Positions 21,508 through 34,617 of a stretch of 64,000 nt of DNA are shown here, piece by piece (positions within the stretch are counted from its first letter, which is position 1; each line of letters opens with the position of its first letter). The notes beneath the pieces were generated by a model, which was given only the letters and a program-made list of their open reading frames with translations, had not been told where the DNA came from and searched no databases. The position numbers and the translations under genes are program-made. Origin of the DNA: Falciphora oryzae (taxonomy: Eukaryota > Ascomycota > Sordariomycetes > Magnaporthales > Magnaporthaceae); contig JNVV01000001.1 in assembly GCA_000733355.1 (NCBI GenBank), positions 588,208 to 652,207 on the forward strand, given 5' to 3'.

Positions 21508-22082
21508 ATGGCCGACGTCGAGATGGGCGAAGCCGACGCGGCGGCCGGGATGAGCAGCCCGACGGCCGAGGGCGGCTTGTCGCAGGCAAAGGTGGCAGAC
21601 ATGCAGACGCATGCCAAGGCCACGGCGGTGCGGTCTATCGAGGGTTGGATTGTCATGGTGACCAACGTTCACGAGGAAGCGGACGAAGAAGCCATACAGG
21701 ACAAGTTCGGCGACTATGGCGAGATCAAGAACCTCCATCTCAACCTCGACCGGCGGAGCGGCTATGTAAAGGTGGGTTTGAACGGTGGTTCCTTCACCTG
21801 GAGAGTGGGAGCCGGAGCTCTGACCATCGACACACTAAATGGTGAATCTAGGGTTACGCGTTGATCGAGTACGCCACCCTCCAAGAAGCCCGCACTGCCA
21901 TCGACGGCGCTCACGAGACCAAGCTGCTAGACCAGACGGTCTACGTCGACTTCGCATTTGTCCGACCGCCGCCGTCCAAGGGCGGCGCGCGTGGCGGCGG
22001 TGCTGCTGGCGGCGGCGGGCGGGGACGCGGCGGGCGGGGTCGCAGCCGGAGCAGGAGTCCTGCGGCCAAGGAGGGGGACTAG
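21508..22082 (+). CDS. Y14/RBM8A-like RNA-binding protein of the exon junction complex
   Basis: Two exons (21508-21771 and 21852-22082) joined in phase 0 give 164 residues. The N-terminal acidic part ends in [20 protein letters not shown], the start of an RRM and the typical Y14 wording (EGWI...V.NVHEEA). RNP-type residues appear in [20 protein letters not shown] across the splice site, and the tail is rich in Gly, Arg and Ser ([15 protein letters not shown]). In the known complex Y14 pairs with Mago and sits on spliced mRNA with eIF4A3. The intron interrupts the RNP1 segment and is required, since reading through gives a stop. Length matches Y14 proteins of animals and filamentous fungi. Confidence 0.9.
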
Positions 22083-23193
22083 ACAAGAGGGGAAGACGTG
22101 GTGACACGTCAAGATGAAGAACAAGGCTGGACAGTTGCTGATTGGGCGGCGGCACTGGCGGCGTGTGCCTTGAGGGCTACGATATCTACAACTCCAGAGG
22201 TTACGCATGCCGTTGCTCCCAGGGACAGCATGGAGGGCTTGTCATACATCCACCTACAGGATGATATAGCCCAAAGAAATAGCCGGCGCGGTCTCTGGTC
22301 GACTTGCCCGAGACGAGCAGCGCTGGCATCATGTTCTGACACCTACGAGGTAAGGCAATTCCATCTCCCGATCTCGCTTTGGGCGCACCAAGCTAACATT
22401 CGATTCTAGCGAGCAAGCAGCTCAAATTTGCCACGTGTGTCGTTGCTTTGCATCTGCCCCAGTAACCGTGGCGTGGCCCAATGACCGAATTTCTTCTTTT
22501 CGGAATTCGACTCTGTCCCGTTTCTCAGGAGAACCATGCTCTGACAGCCACCAAGCAGCCGCGCTGGCCCTCACGGGTTCAAGACAGATGGTGTTCTTCC
22601 CCCGTTCGGGGCTTGTGGAGCCGACTTTGTCGTACCCAACAAGGCTATCGAGGAGCATATGTCTCCCCTTCTAACCTGGTCTGCGCAGTGATGGCCATGG
22701 TGGTTGGCTGGGAAAGGCGGCGAACAGCACAACTCTATACAAGCCAGGACAGAATCTCAGATGCGGCGGCCTAGAACGATTAGAAAATCTTCATGTCATG
22801 AATTCCTTTATCTTAAAAAACCTCGAATCCCATAGTCCTGTGTGCCGTCGGACCGAGCCGCCATTTTCCATGATGAAGAGCAAAAGAAAAGCACCGGACC
22901 TATCCTGTTATATCCTAGAGACATTTTTTATGACCCTGCTGCCCCTTTTGTAACCCTCCCGCTCTCGAACCCTAGAAACGCAGATCATCCTGGCCCAAAG
23001 GGTTGAGGTGGCATAGGAGAAGAAAAAAAAAATAACACAAAAACAATACATAAAGGCAGTGAGGTCTATGATAATGCGGATTTAGCTTATGTACAATGTG
23101 TGAATGGATACTGGGGAAAGATGGAGGGAAAATATGTACGCGACGCTGCGTCTTTCCATCGTCGAGGGAATACGATAAAAAAAAAAAAAAAAA
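22083..23193. other. Intergenic, convergent 3' region
   Basis: This lies between the ends of the Y14 gene (plus) and the phosphatase gene (minus). Only short open frames without motifs were seen. It ends in a poly-A run that borders the assembly gap. Confidence 0.4.
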
Positions 23194-23230
23194 NNNNNNN
23201 NNNNNNNNNNNNNNNNNNNNNNNNNNNNNN
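23194..23230. other. Assembly gap (37 N)
   Basis: A run of 37 N follows a poly-A tract, just downstream of the stop codon of the phosphatase gene. The unknown bases fall in the 3' untranslated part. Confidence 0.99.
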
Positions 23231-23246
23231 GATAGAGACATCACCA

Positions 23247-26200
23247 TCAAACCGCGGGCGGATGGTGCTGGTGCTGGTAGTGGCTGGGAGGAGGACCGGC
23301 GTCCGACTTGTTACGCCGCAGGCTAAGCAGGCGCTTGATGCCCGTCGGCTCCTGCTGCTGCGGCGGTGCCTGATATTGCTGCTGCTGCTGCTGCTGCTGC
23401 TCGCCCGGGAGCGACGAGTCGTCGGCGTAGTCATACCACAGGCGGGGCACGACAAGCCTGTAGGGCACCGTGATACCGGCGGGGTCCTTTGCGTTGACCT
23501 CGACGTTGAGCGTCACCTCGAGCGCGTCCTCGAGGTTGACGTCCAGGTACGCGCCGCCGCGCCGCATCTGCTTGGCCGTCATGTTGGTCGGCGCCCGGTG
23601 CAGCGCCTTGGGCCGGAAGTAGTCCGACGACTCCCTGCCGGGACTGTGGATGCTGGCCGGCCCGGCGGACGTGCCGGGGGCTGACGTGATGGATGCGGCA
23701 CGGCCGGGAACGGGCGCGGGGCCAACTGGTGGGGGAGGGAAAGAAGGAGGTTGAGGAGCGGCAGCGGCCGGCTGGTTGTAATGGGGAACAGTTGGGGCCG
23801 GGCCGGGCCAAGGAACCTGGCCGCCGGGGGGCGGTCCACGGCTCGTCGAGGGCCTCCCGCAGCCTGGGTGTCCACCAGCAGGGGCGCGCACCGGCGGCGG
23901 GTAGCGGCGGTCGTCCTCCTCCGACTCAGAGTCGTTGGGGCCGTAGCCGTAGCCGCCGTAGCTGTGATCAGCCTGACCGCCACCCATGCCCTGGGGCGGC
24001 GGCTGGGGTCGCGGCGGCGCGCGTGTGGTGAAGTAGGACTCGTCGCCCTCGGCGAACTCGTCGTAGCTGTGGTTGAACTGGCTGTTGCCCATGGCCCGGC
24101 CGCCACTGCCGCCACGAAGGCCAAGCTTGCGCGCGGCCGCTGGCGGAATGTCATCTTGGTAGTACTCCCCCTCGCTCTCGTAGCCCCAATTGCCGTTGAT
24201 GCCGCCGTCGTCGGGCCCTTTCCCCTTGGCGCCTGAGGACTGCAGCGGCTCCTGCTTCCTGCCACGCCCACTCAGGCGCCGGAAGAGGCCCCCAATTCCG
24301 CCACCGCCACCACCGGTAGCAGTAGCAGGACGGTCATCCGAGAAGTCTCCTCGGTTCAGGGACATGGTGCGGCCGACACCGGGACGCTGTGGCAGCGGGC
24401 CTACGTCGTCAGCAGAGGCGCGTCCGCTGCGAGAGAAGGTCCGGAAGAGGCCGCCTCCTCCAGACACAGGCGGCCGCGACACGTCGGGCTGGTACGAGGG
24501 CCCGCGCTTCTTGGATAAGCGACGCATGATGCCGCCCTTGGGCTTCGCCGCTGTTATCGTGTTGACCGAGGTCTGGTCGAAGGCGGACCCGCCGCCAGGG
24601 GTGGAGGGCGGGGTGCTCCCGGGCACGTAGAGGCGGATGGAACACCAGTTGCGGTGGGGGAGCAGCCTCTTGTTGTTGCGCGGCTTGCCGTCGACGCCGT
24701 GGCCGAAGATGGGGATCATGTCCTCGTACGTCTCCTTCTTCTCGCCGGCGCCGTTGTCGAAGACGTGCACCTTGTTGCGCTTGTTGAGCACGTCGGCCAG
24801 CATATCGGGTGGCGGCGTGTTGACGATGGCCGACGAGATGACGTTGGGCATGTAACGGAAGTCCTTGTGCTTTGGCACGTTGAGCTTGGGGTTGGAGTAG
24901 AACTGGCCCACGGCCGCGAGGTGCACGTCGCCGCTCAGCATGGTGATGCGGACGGACCGGTCAGCCGCCAGATCCTGCAGGTCCTCGATGACGATCTTGC
25001 GCTCCTTCTTGTGGTGCTTGGCCGTCCAGTGGTCGTCGAGGTCGTCAAGTACCTCGACGCCGCCATCGAACTTGTTCAGCAGACCGCCCATCACGCCCAT
25101 CTTGGCAAGCGCCTTGACGGGCTCGAAGAGGCGCGAGGTGAGTCTGGAGGCAGTTGTGGTTTGTTACTGACTGTCGAAGGGATATAGAAAGGACAAAACA
25201 AACTTACATGTTCTCTAGCCACACGAGGCGCGGGTACGCGATGGGCACGCCCAGGAGCACCAGCAGGTGCTTGGTCTTGCCCTTGACGACCTCATCGTAG
25301 CAGCGGTCCATGAGCTTCTGCCACGAGTCGTCGGTCAGAACCTCGTCGCGTGTGCGCTCGGTGCGGCAGTCGACGGCCAGCAGGGCGAGCCCGCCACCGA
25401 GCGACATGAAGAGGCTGCGGCTGCGCTCGGCGATGTAGGGGCCCGGGCGCAGGCCCAGGGCCCAGCTGGGCTCCGAGGCCTCAGTCTCGGCGGGCACGCT
25501 CTGGTGCTGGAACAGCATGTAGTACTTGAAGGCGACGTTGCCCAGGCCCGAGAAGACGGGCGAGCTCATGAAGTGGTGCGGGTACGAGCCAAAGCCGTCG
25601 ATGATGTCGTGGTCATCGTACATGTTGACCATGGGGATCTGCGAATTGGCCATGCCGAAGAGGCCTTGGGAGAACCACATGCAGTAGCGCTGCAGGTAGA
25701 AGCTCTCAAGCTCGTCCTGCAGCTCGGGCGTGAAGGGCGCGTTGTGCTTGTGCACCGGGTTGCGGATGGCCAGCCACTCCTTGAAGATGGTGGTCTGGTG
25801 CATGACGGCGTCGTTGTAGATCTGGTCGCCGCCGCCGACCATGACGTGGAAGGGCCGCGTCTGGTGCGTGTTGAGCACGTCGCGCCACATGGGGTCAGGC
25901 CCGCTGAGCTCGTCGGGCGTCACGCTCAGGCTGAAACCGTTGCAGCTGTGGAACATGACGTTCATGGACTCGCCACGTGCCGGCACCCAGAAGCCTGTCG
26001 AGGGCCCGCGGTTGATGCGGTACGCGATGCGCTGCTGCTTGTCGAGAAGCTGCACCTCGATGTTGAACCGCCAGAACGTGAGCCCGCGCTCCGCGTGCAG
26101 TCGGAAGCCGCGCACGTCCTTGTGCTTGTCCAGCTTCTCACCGTCCTTCTGCGTCCGCTGCAGCCGGCTGGCGAACGAACCCGGCAGCTCCGTCACCCCC

Positions 26201-28764
26201 GGGTCTAACGGGACATCAGGCGGGCTGCGCACTTTCTCGAACAGGCCCTCGTCCGTCTCGACCCGCGAGAGATCCTTAGCCTCCTCGAGGTGGTCGATTG
26301 GCCGCACGTAGAGAGTCTCGCCTTTGCGACCCAGCACAGGGTGACCCGCGATCGGGTCGACATACTCGGGCGCCAACACCTGACCACCAGGGAGCTCCGC
26401 TGGCGGCGGTGGCAGCAGCTCGATTGGCTGCGCGAACAACCTCAGGGTCGGCGCGATTTCGTACGACGAGTCGTCGTCGCGCGTAACAATCATGACGCTG
26501 CCGCGCCATATCTCCTTGTCAGGCATGGCGGCGCCGCCCTTTGCCGATCGAGAGGGCACCCGCTCCGTCCGGATGCCGCAGTACCGAAGCAGGGGGCCGC
26601 ACTCCAGGTACAGAGGCGGCTTGAAGCGCGTTGGTGCGTTCGTCTGGTCATACTCGCCATCGAACGCCTCGGCCTTGCGCGGCCGCGATGCGCTAGTTGA
26701 TCCGCGACGCTTAGACGGCGGCGTCTCCCACCAGGCCTGGCTCTTGTCCATGCCCGGCTCCTGGGGCGTCTCGGTCAGGTCGAGCAGCGATCCAGAGAGC
26801 GTGCCGATTGTCGCCTTGGCCCACTCGTCCAGATATTCGGTTGGCTTGAACCAGCCCTGGCCAGGAGCAAACCTTTGACGCGTGTTGAATATCAGATTGG
26901 AGAAGTGGTGGCCCTCGCCGCTGGACGCAGACTCGACATCATCGTCCTCATAGTCGTCGTAGTCATCATCGTCATATTGGTCTCGCTTTTCGACCGGACC
27001 AGAGCCAGTCCTCGCGGCATCCGCTGCATACATGCCTCCGGCGCCAGCTGCAGCACCCACGCCAACGCCCCTCGGGCCGATATTGCTCCTCCTCGAAGAC
27101 GCCGGAGACATATACTGTCCTTGTGGTGGATAAAACGGCGAGTTGACATCCTCGGGGCCCTTCTTCCGCTGGGTGGGGGCCCTAGTCACTTCGGCCGCTG
27201 GGGCCAGCCCGACCGGGGGTTCTCCCCTAGCCCCCGCCGCCGCCACCCTGCTACCAGGCGGGAACGACGGGCTTCTTTGATCTGCGGGAGGGCCGGGGGC
27301 GACAGGGAGGTTGTCGGGAGGCGTGGGAGGTGCGTTGATGCGCACGGACGGGCCATCTAGGGCGGGGTCATGCACAAACCTTGGCGGTGGCCCGTCCCGC
27401 GCATGAGGTACTGGAGGAGCATACGTCGGCTCGGGAGGCACTGGTGCTGGTGCAGGCGCAGTTGCGGGTGCATCGTTTCGAGGAGGCCGCATGTCTGGCG
27501 GTGGTGGTTTGCGCAGCTTGTTGCTAACATTCCTGCCTAGGGGCACCGCTGGCGGCTGCCGAGAGCCGGCCACGGGTGACAAGGCGTCAGGCTCTGGCAG
27601 GCTCAGGTCAGCCCTCTTCGCAGTTCGCTCGCGGAAGCTCAAATTCCGCTGCGGGATGCCCGACGAGTTTGCCCCCGTGGACCCAGCCGTCTTTGCTTCA
27701 GGTGTTGGATCCGCTACGAGCTTCTTCGTCGGCGCGTTGCCGTAGCGTTTGCCCTCATCAGGCGGGTTCTGGGTTAACGGACCCGGGTGCGAGGGGGGGG
27801 CTTCTTGTGGCTGAGGCGGCGGCTGCAGCGGTGGTTGATGCTGTCGCCTCGCTTGGGCTCCGGCAGGGTCGGTGACGCTTCGCTGACGCTCTGGGCTAAT
27901 GGGTGTCGCTGGCTCCGTGTCGCGGCTCACCTCAGCGGCGGCCCCGAGGGCTCTCCGGCGGGCACGTTCCTCGGCGGCGGCGACACGGGCGCGCTTCTCC
28001 TCCTTGGTGATGCTGTCGAGCGTCAGCTCAAGCCTCTGCAGCGGAGAGCGGTCATTTGCGAACTTTTTTCGTGCGGCGGCATCAGACGGAGCTGTGCCGT
28101 TGGTGTCGACCCTGACGACGGGCCGTTGGTATGCGGCATTAGGGTCCACGCTACGCGGGGTGAGCTGCCGCCCCGGCTCTGGGGTGCGGCCCGTATGCTG
28201 CCTGAAAAACTCCTCAGGATCCATCCTCGAATGGACGCTGCCCTGTCGCTGTGGCGACGCGCCTGGGCCTGGCGAGACGACGTGTGGATCGCGGTAGCTT
28301 GATGGTGGACCCTTGGGAACCTCTGGGGCGGCTGGGAGGAACAGCTCGGGCGCAGCTTCGGCGTCGAGGTCTTCCTGCTGGCGGTTGCTATGGCGTCTCC
28401 GCATGTCAACGACCTCGGGAGGCTGATATGGTTCGGGGGCGAAGGGAAGCGAGGGCGGTCGTGGGGCCAGGCCGCTGGGCTGGAAGCTGGAGCGGGTGGG
28501 CGTGGCATAGGGGCTCTGGGTAGACTCGGTCGGGGCGTCGGCGCTCGTGGCGGTCTGGACCGAGACTCGCTCGGGCCTGGCGGCGGCAGCCATGTGAGGA
28601 GGAAGGGCGGCGGCGCCGTCGACCGACACTCTGCGGTTATGCAACGGCGGCGGGTCTGCTGGTTGTTGGCCTGGTAGCTTTGGGCCAGGCAGTGTGCCCC
28701 AGTATGGCGCGGGCGCGGGAGCTGGGCGCGGCTGCGACTGGGACGGTTGCGACTGGGACGACAT
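23247..28764 (-). CDS. Very large PhoD-like metallophosphatase
   Basis: Two exons (25208-28764, 23247-25143) with one 64-base intron (GTAAGT...CAG) give 1817 residues. The first 600 or so residues are Pro/Ser/Arg-rich and probably disordered, followed by an acidic Asp/Tyr patch near residue 595-610. The catalytic part carries the PhoD-type metal motifs: GGGDQIYND (about residue 975), MYDDHDIIDGFGSYPHHF (about 1050), AVDCRTERT, and LSGDVHLAAVGQF (about 1254). FEPVKALAK and KFDGGVEVLDDLDDHW follow the splice site. After the catalytic part come about 450 more low-complexity residues and a short polyglutamine run. No signal peptide is visible, so it is likely a cytoplasmic or membrane-attached relative of fungal PhoD-domain proteins. 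Substrate is unknown. Confidence 0.9.
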
Positions 28765-31700
28765 GATGGGCGGCAGCGGTCTGGGCTCGGGGCGGCGAGG
28801 GCGTTATCTAGTCTAGCACACGCAGGCGCATCGGCTCTCGACCATGGCGGTAGGGGCAGACTAACGTGGAAAGAATAAAAACCATAAAAATAGCGCCGTC
28901 GGAAGGGCAGAAAAAAAAAAAAAAAAACTAGGAGGCGGGTGGGCTGAGAAAGAAGAAAAGGCACCAGCAGCGCAGCAGGAGGGGCGGATACAGCATGCAC
29001 GCCCACCACGTCGAGGTCGCTCAACGGAGCTAAGAGGGCAGCTAGCTGCAGCTAGGCGCGACGGGGACACTAGACTGGGCGCCAGTGGGCAGTTCCAAGG
29101 ACGCAGCGGTGCGAGGTGTCGTGGGACGGGCGAATAGAGATCAAGAGGAGCCCGTCTCGTGCATGATGCCTGGCTTCTGATAATACGCCAATGCAGGGCA
29201 GGACAGCAGGACGCAGTCGCCCTGCAGCTTTACAGATAACAAGGATGCGAAAATCGAAAAGCAGAATAGCACAAGGCTGGGAAGTGGCATGGGTGCGGAC
29301 GCGGATGGGTAAGGGCAAGGATTTTGGAGCCTCTCGCCGTCGGGGGACGAGGACAGGGAAGGCAAGCAAGCAAGAATTAATTCGAGAGGTTGACGCAGCG
29401 ATCCGCCGCGAGGGCCTTGGCCCTGGGACCCGACCCGATTCTTAGCGCGGCGCGCAGGAGGGGAGCACGGGCAGGCAGGGGTCACCGCCAGTCGGACAGC
29501 ACCATGCACGTCGGTTGGGTCCCAATCATGAACAGCACAGCTTGGCTCGCGGCCAGACCAGCCTCCACTCTGGTGACCCGAAGCTGCCAGCCCAGCCGCC
29601 GACCAAGCCGCCGTGACGGGTTTGACGAGTTTGCGATCGGGTTGGGAATGGTGTGCCTCAATCCTGGTACTGGGATGGCCCAACGCAGGAGACTAGCATG
29701 GAGCCGCCAGCTGCGTCTTCGCGATGGCGTCTTTATACACCAGACAAGCCAATCAATCAATCCATTGCAATACACCCTTCAACGCGGCGGTCACGCCCAA
29801 ACGCGTGTTCCGTTTAATTGGCGGCAGCGGCCACCTCCTCCCAGACAGATGTCAGCGGCGGTGACAGCGCCGCCGGCGGGGAACATCCTGGAAATGGTAA
29901 ATTCGGTGGCTGGGCCGTGATGGGCTGCGGTCTCGGGCCAAGGCCAGGCTCGGCTCCATTTCTGTGCAGCAAACGCAGAACACAAAATGCACGAACTCGA
30001 ACACACGAACAACGAGGTCGATCAACCACGGCGGCAGTCAGCACGCCACGTCCGTCGCAGGAAGCCCACTATTGTTCCTTGTTGCGTATCCACGCCTGCT
30101 GACACGCACTCAACCGGAACAGACAGGCCGCCCCGAGAACTGGTAAGGGATGCTGATCGGGCCCGACAGAGGTGGTGGCTTTTGCCGTGCGGCCCCTACT
30201 TCGTCCCGTCTCGACCGTCGTTCGAAACCGGCCGCTGGCTCTGGACCTCCCTCACCTTTCCCCTCCGCAACGGCCCGACAGCTTCGGGAGGGATGGTGTG
30301 GGGGTGGGTAGGAGAGGAAGGACCTGATTAATGTCTAGCAGTGCGTACAACATACGTACAGTATTCCCCCGTTTAGGTAATGTCGCTGCGAACAACCTCG
30401 GCCTCGGACAAGCGATAACAAGATCCGCGTCTGCGTTACAAAAAAAACCACGTCGGTGACCAGAGCTTAAAAACTCTATGGGGGTCTTATGAGTCTCCAG
30501 GTGGAGCATCTGCAACAATAAACAGCACATCGAAACGGCACATCAAAATAAGGGACTGCGTCCTGAATCGCAGGCAAACAAACCAAGGTCCGACCACACG
30601 GAGCACTGTGTCTTCCATTGAGAGAGTTCGGATGCGATCAGATTGGATTGCTGCCTGCATGGCCAGCACGCCGGGTGCTCCATGTACCTTACATTGTGCA
30701 TCTGCCTATCTGCCTTTCTTACTGTTATCTTGTGGCTAAGATTGCCGTTGCCGCTGAAGGCTGTGTGTGCGTGCGAGGCTGTGGAGGCTGACGCTCAAAC
30801 CTCGCCAGCGACAGGAAGCGCTTGGTGCTGATCCAAAATATTTCCCCATGGAGGAGCGCCCAGGAGGCATGAAAAGGGCTCGGGTAGGCTTGACGCACGG
30901 CGGCCACCACATGTCCATTTTTGGCATCTCGCGGCTTTGTTGAGTGGGGCTGGTGCTGACTGCACTGTGGGGGCACACCACACGGGCACTGCTCAAGACA
31001 GTGCCAGGCCGTTTGCCGTGCTCGCACTAAGGGGCTCCGCCTCTGCCAGGAACACACCGCAGTCTGGCCCAAGCCGTCCTTGAGCTTGAGCCCGCGGCCC
31101 GTGCAGGGGGGTCGGCAGACTTTCCAGTGACACCAAGGCCAAGGTCGAGGTGCACAGAAGACGCCAAACCATCAATCCGCTGCGTGTCCGGTCGCAGCGA
31201 AGTGGTGACGAACCGTGGAAAATTGCTTTTGCGGGCGTGGCAAGTAGCCCGAAGCCAATTCCGGAAGAAACACCAGCTTTCCGCTGCTTCTGGCGCGCAA
31301 ACGGGCGTGTCAGACTCGTGCTTATTTTTCCAAGGTACAAGCCGTGGCTGCCCTCGACAGGGATTGGACGCGACGAGGCGGCAAGGACACCTCTCCACAG
31401 GCGCACGAATCTGGAGTCTCCTGGCACTGCCTCCGTATCCGTTCCGTCTGGCCTTCCAAACCGCTGAAACAAGACGCAGAGAGTCCCTGCGCTAAGCACC
31501 ACGGACAGGTACCGGTACCTATTTTGGTGCGCCGGCCCATTGCGGCTTCTTTTGTCTTTCTGGCCTCTCGAACTCTTCTAGACCCTAACGCCTGCTTTTC
31601 CTTTTTGATCTTCTGCTTTTTTGTTTCTTCTTGTGGCTTCTCTATTCACAACCGATTCGGGTCCGTGGTTTGTTCTCTTCCACCTCCCACCACCACTCCT

Positions 31701-31966
31701 CGATTCATCGCTTGCTCCGCAGGTCCTGGCCTGCATTCCTCTTTGCCACAAAGCGCCCACGGCTCGGTTCGGACACGACACGTCTGACGAGACCCTTTCA
31801 CGCATCCCAGTTTCCCCCTACGGCTGCCTCGTCCGCCGGTGCCCATCACGTCCTCGTATGGTGTCGAGCGACTAGGCACGCGGTTTATCTTCCTCTTTTG
31901 TTCCCCGCCGTCTGCCGATAGCGACCCGCGGCCCGAGGCCACGTCGCGAATCCACCCCTTTTCACC
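28765..31966. other. Long intergenic region (3.2 kb) between divergent phosphatase and KEX2 genes
   Basis: No gene could be supported. Overlapping open frames near 30990-31800 on both strands have no motif. A poly-A tract lies at about 28911-28927. The last 350 bases before KEX2 are C/T-rich, as expected for a strong fungal leader. Distal control elements or an unseen noncoding transcript are possible, but nothing shows them directly. Confidence 0.4.
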
Positions 31967-34617
31967 ATGAAGTTCGCCCACGGCGCTGCCCTTCTGGGCG
32001 TCGCGGCGCTTGCTTCTGCCTCGGCCCCGGCTAAACTCGCGCCCCGGAATTTCGACGCCAACGACTACTACGTCCTCCACGTCGACCCCAATACGTCACC
32101 CAAGGCCGTCGCCAGGGAGCTCGGCCTGAACCACGAGGGTCAGCTTGGAGAGCTGGCCGACCACCACGTCTACTCGGGCACCAAGACGCCTCATGATATA
32201 GTAAAGAGGGAGGTGCGGGTTCAGCAGCTCAGGAAACGGGGTGACTCGGTCCTCGACGGCGTCCTCTTCTCCCAGAAGCAGGCCCTGCGCAAGCCCTGGG
32301 AGAAGCGGCTGCCGCTTGGCCCAAGATTTGGACCACAGCCACCAAGAGCCAATGACGAGCTAGACCCCCAAGCCGTCGCGAAGCAAAAATCAGTCGCCAA
32401 CACGCTGAACATCTTCGACCCCATCTTCCACGAGCAGTGGCACTTGCTCAACCCTATCCAGGTTGGCCACGATGTGAACGTCACCGATGTGTGGCTGCAG
32501 GGCATCACGGGCAAGAACAGCACCGTGTCCATCGTCGACGACGGTCTCGACATGGACAGCAACGACCTGAAGGACAACTACTATGCCAAGGGCTCCTACG
32601 ACTTCAACGACAAGCACCCTGACCCGAAGCCGAGGCTGTCGGACGACAAGCACGGTACCCGCTGCGCCGGCGAGGTTGCCGCTGTCCGCAACGACGTGTG
32701 CGGCGTCGGCGTCGCATACGACGCCAAGGTCTCGGGCATCCGCATCCTCAGCAAGCTCATCAGCGATGCCGACGAGGCCGTTGCCTTGAACTTCGACTTC
32801 CACAACAACCACATCTACTCGTGCTCCTGGGGTCCGCCCGATGATGGCGTCAGCATGGACGCCCCCGGCATCCTGATTCGCCGTGCCATGCTCAACGCCG
32901 TCCAGAATGGCCGCAACGGAAAGGGGTCTGTCTACGTCTTCGCCAGTGGTAACGGCGCCATGTCCGGCGACAACTGCAACTTCGACGGCTACACCAACAG
33001 TATCTACAGCATCACTGTCGGTGCCATCGACAGGACGGGTACGCACCCGTACTACTCCGAGGCCTGCTCCGCCAACCTGGTTGTCACGTACTCGAGTGGC
33101 TCTGGAGACGCTATTGTAAGTTTTCCTTGGTTTTTGACCCTCCACCCAGTGCTGCAGGCCAATGCTTACCTATCTCTCCTTTTCAGCACACTACCGACGT
33201 TGGCGCAGCCAAGTGCTACAACCAGCACGGTGGTACCTCGGCGGCCGCTCCTCTGGCGGCCGGTATCTTTGCCCTTGTCCTCCAGGTCCGGAACGATCTT
33301 ACCTGGAGAGATATGCAGTACCTTGCCCTCCTGAGCGCTGTTCCCCTTAACCTGGACTCTGGCGACTGGCAGGACACGACCATCGGCAAGAAGTTCAGTC
33401 ACACGTATGGCTACGGCAAGGTGGACAGTTGGGGCGTTGTCGAGCTCGCCAAGACGTGGAAGCTTGTCAAGCCGCAGGCCTGGTACTTTTCGCCCTGGAT
33501 CCACGTCAAAAAGGCCATCCCCCAGGGCGACCAGGGCCTAGCGGTCAAGTTCGAGGTCACGGCCGACATGCTCGACAAGGCCAACCTCGAGAGGATCGAG
33601 CACGTCACCATCACCATGAACGTGCAGCACACGCGCCGAGGTGATCTGAACGTCGATCTCATCAGCCCCAACAAGGTCGTCAGCCACCTCTCGGTCACTC
33701 GCGAGAGGGACAACACCAGGGCCGGCTACAAGGACTGGACCTTCATGAGCGTTGCCCACTGGGGCGAGTCTGGAGTTGGTACCTGGACCATCGTCATCAA
33801 GGACAGCAAGGTCAACGAGCACGAGGGCAACTTCACCGACTGGCACATGAAGCTCTGGGGTGAGGCCAAGGATGCCTCCAAGGCCACTCAGCTGCCCATG
33901 CCCCAGGAGAACGACGATGCCGACCACGACAAGCCCGAGACCACCACTCTTCCCGCGCACACCACGACGCTGCCCCCGGGAGCTCCGCCCACCAAGGCCC
34001 CGGCTGTCCCGACCGAGGCCATGCCCGACCGGCCAGTCAAGAGCAAGTCGTTCTCGACACACCCCAGCACCAGCGACCCGACGGGAGCGCCAGGATCCAG
34101 CACGACCGACACGCCCGCCGCCCAGAGCAACAGCTCCTGGCTGCCATCCTTCCTGCCCACCTTCGGTGTCTCGTCGAGGACGCAGGCCTGGATCTACGGC
34201 GCGGTTGGCCTCATCGTTGCCTTTTGCTGCGGCCTTGGCATCTATCTCTTCATCGCCCGCCGCCGCAGGCTGCGAAACAGCCCGCGCGACAACTACGAGT
34301 TTGAGCTTTTGGATGAGCAGGAGGCTGAGGGTCTCAACGGCGGTGAGAAGGGCTTCGCCGCAGGCAAGAAGGGCCGCAAGACGCGTGGCGGAGAGCTGTA
34401 CGACGCCTTTGCTGGCGGCAGCGAGGACGAGGAAGACTTTGTGGAGGGGCAGTACCGCGACCGCGATGACAGCGGGCCGGCCAGCGGCCAGGGCAAGGGG
34501 AAGCGCAACGCCGACGCTGGTGAGGATGATGAGCTCCATCATGTGATCGGCGAGTCGGACTCGGGCTCGGACGAGGAGTCTGACTCGGGGCAAGATGAGA
34601 AGGCAGCCCGCAGGTGA
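31967..34617 (+). CDS. KEX2: Kexin (Kex2-type) pro-protein convertase
   Basis: Two exons (31967-33115, 33187-34617) joined in phase 0 give 859 residues. The order is signal peptide (MKFAHGAALLGVAALASASA), inhibitory propeptide ending near the dibasic KPWEKR site, and a subtilase domain. The catalytic triad is present: Asp in VSIVDDGLD, His in DKHGTRCAGE, Ser in QHGGTSAAAPLAAG, plus the oxyanion Asn of ASGNGA. A P domain follows, then a Ser/Thr/Pro-rich stalk, one membrane segment (IYGAVGLIVAFCCGLGIYLF) and an acidic tail with YEFELLDEQE, a likely tyrosine-based Golgi retention signal. The family cleaves after KR or RR in late Golgi to mature secreted proteins and pheromone. The intron falls between the oxyanion Asn and the catalytic Ser. 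Confidence 0.96.

Noticed and set aside
31344..31787. Plus-strand open frame of 147 residues upstream of KEX2
   Set aside because: It overlaps open frames on the other strand, lacks motifs and lies in the C/T-rich leader region of KEX2.
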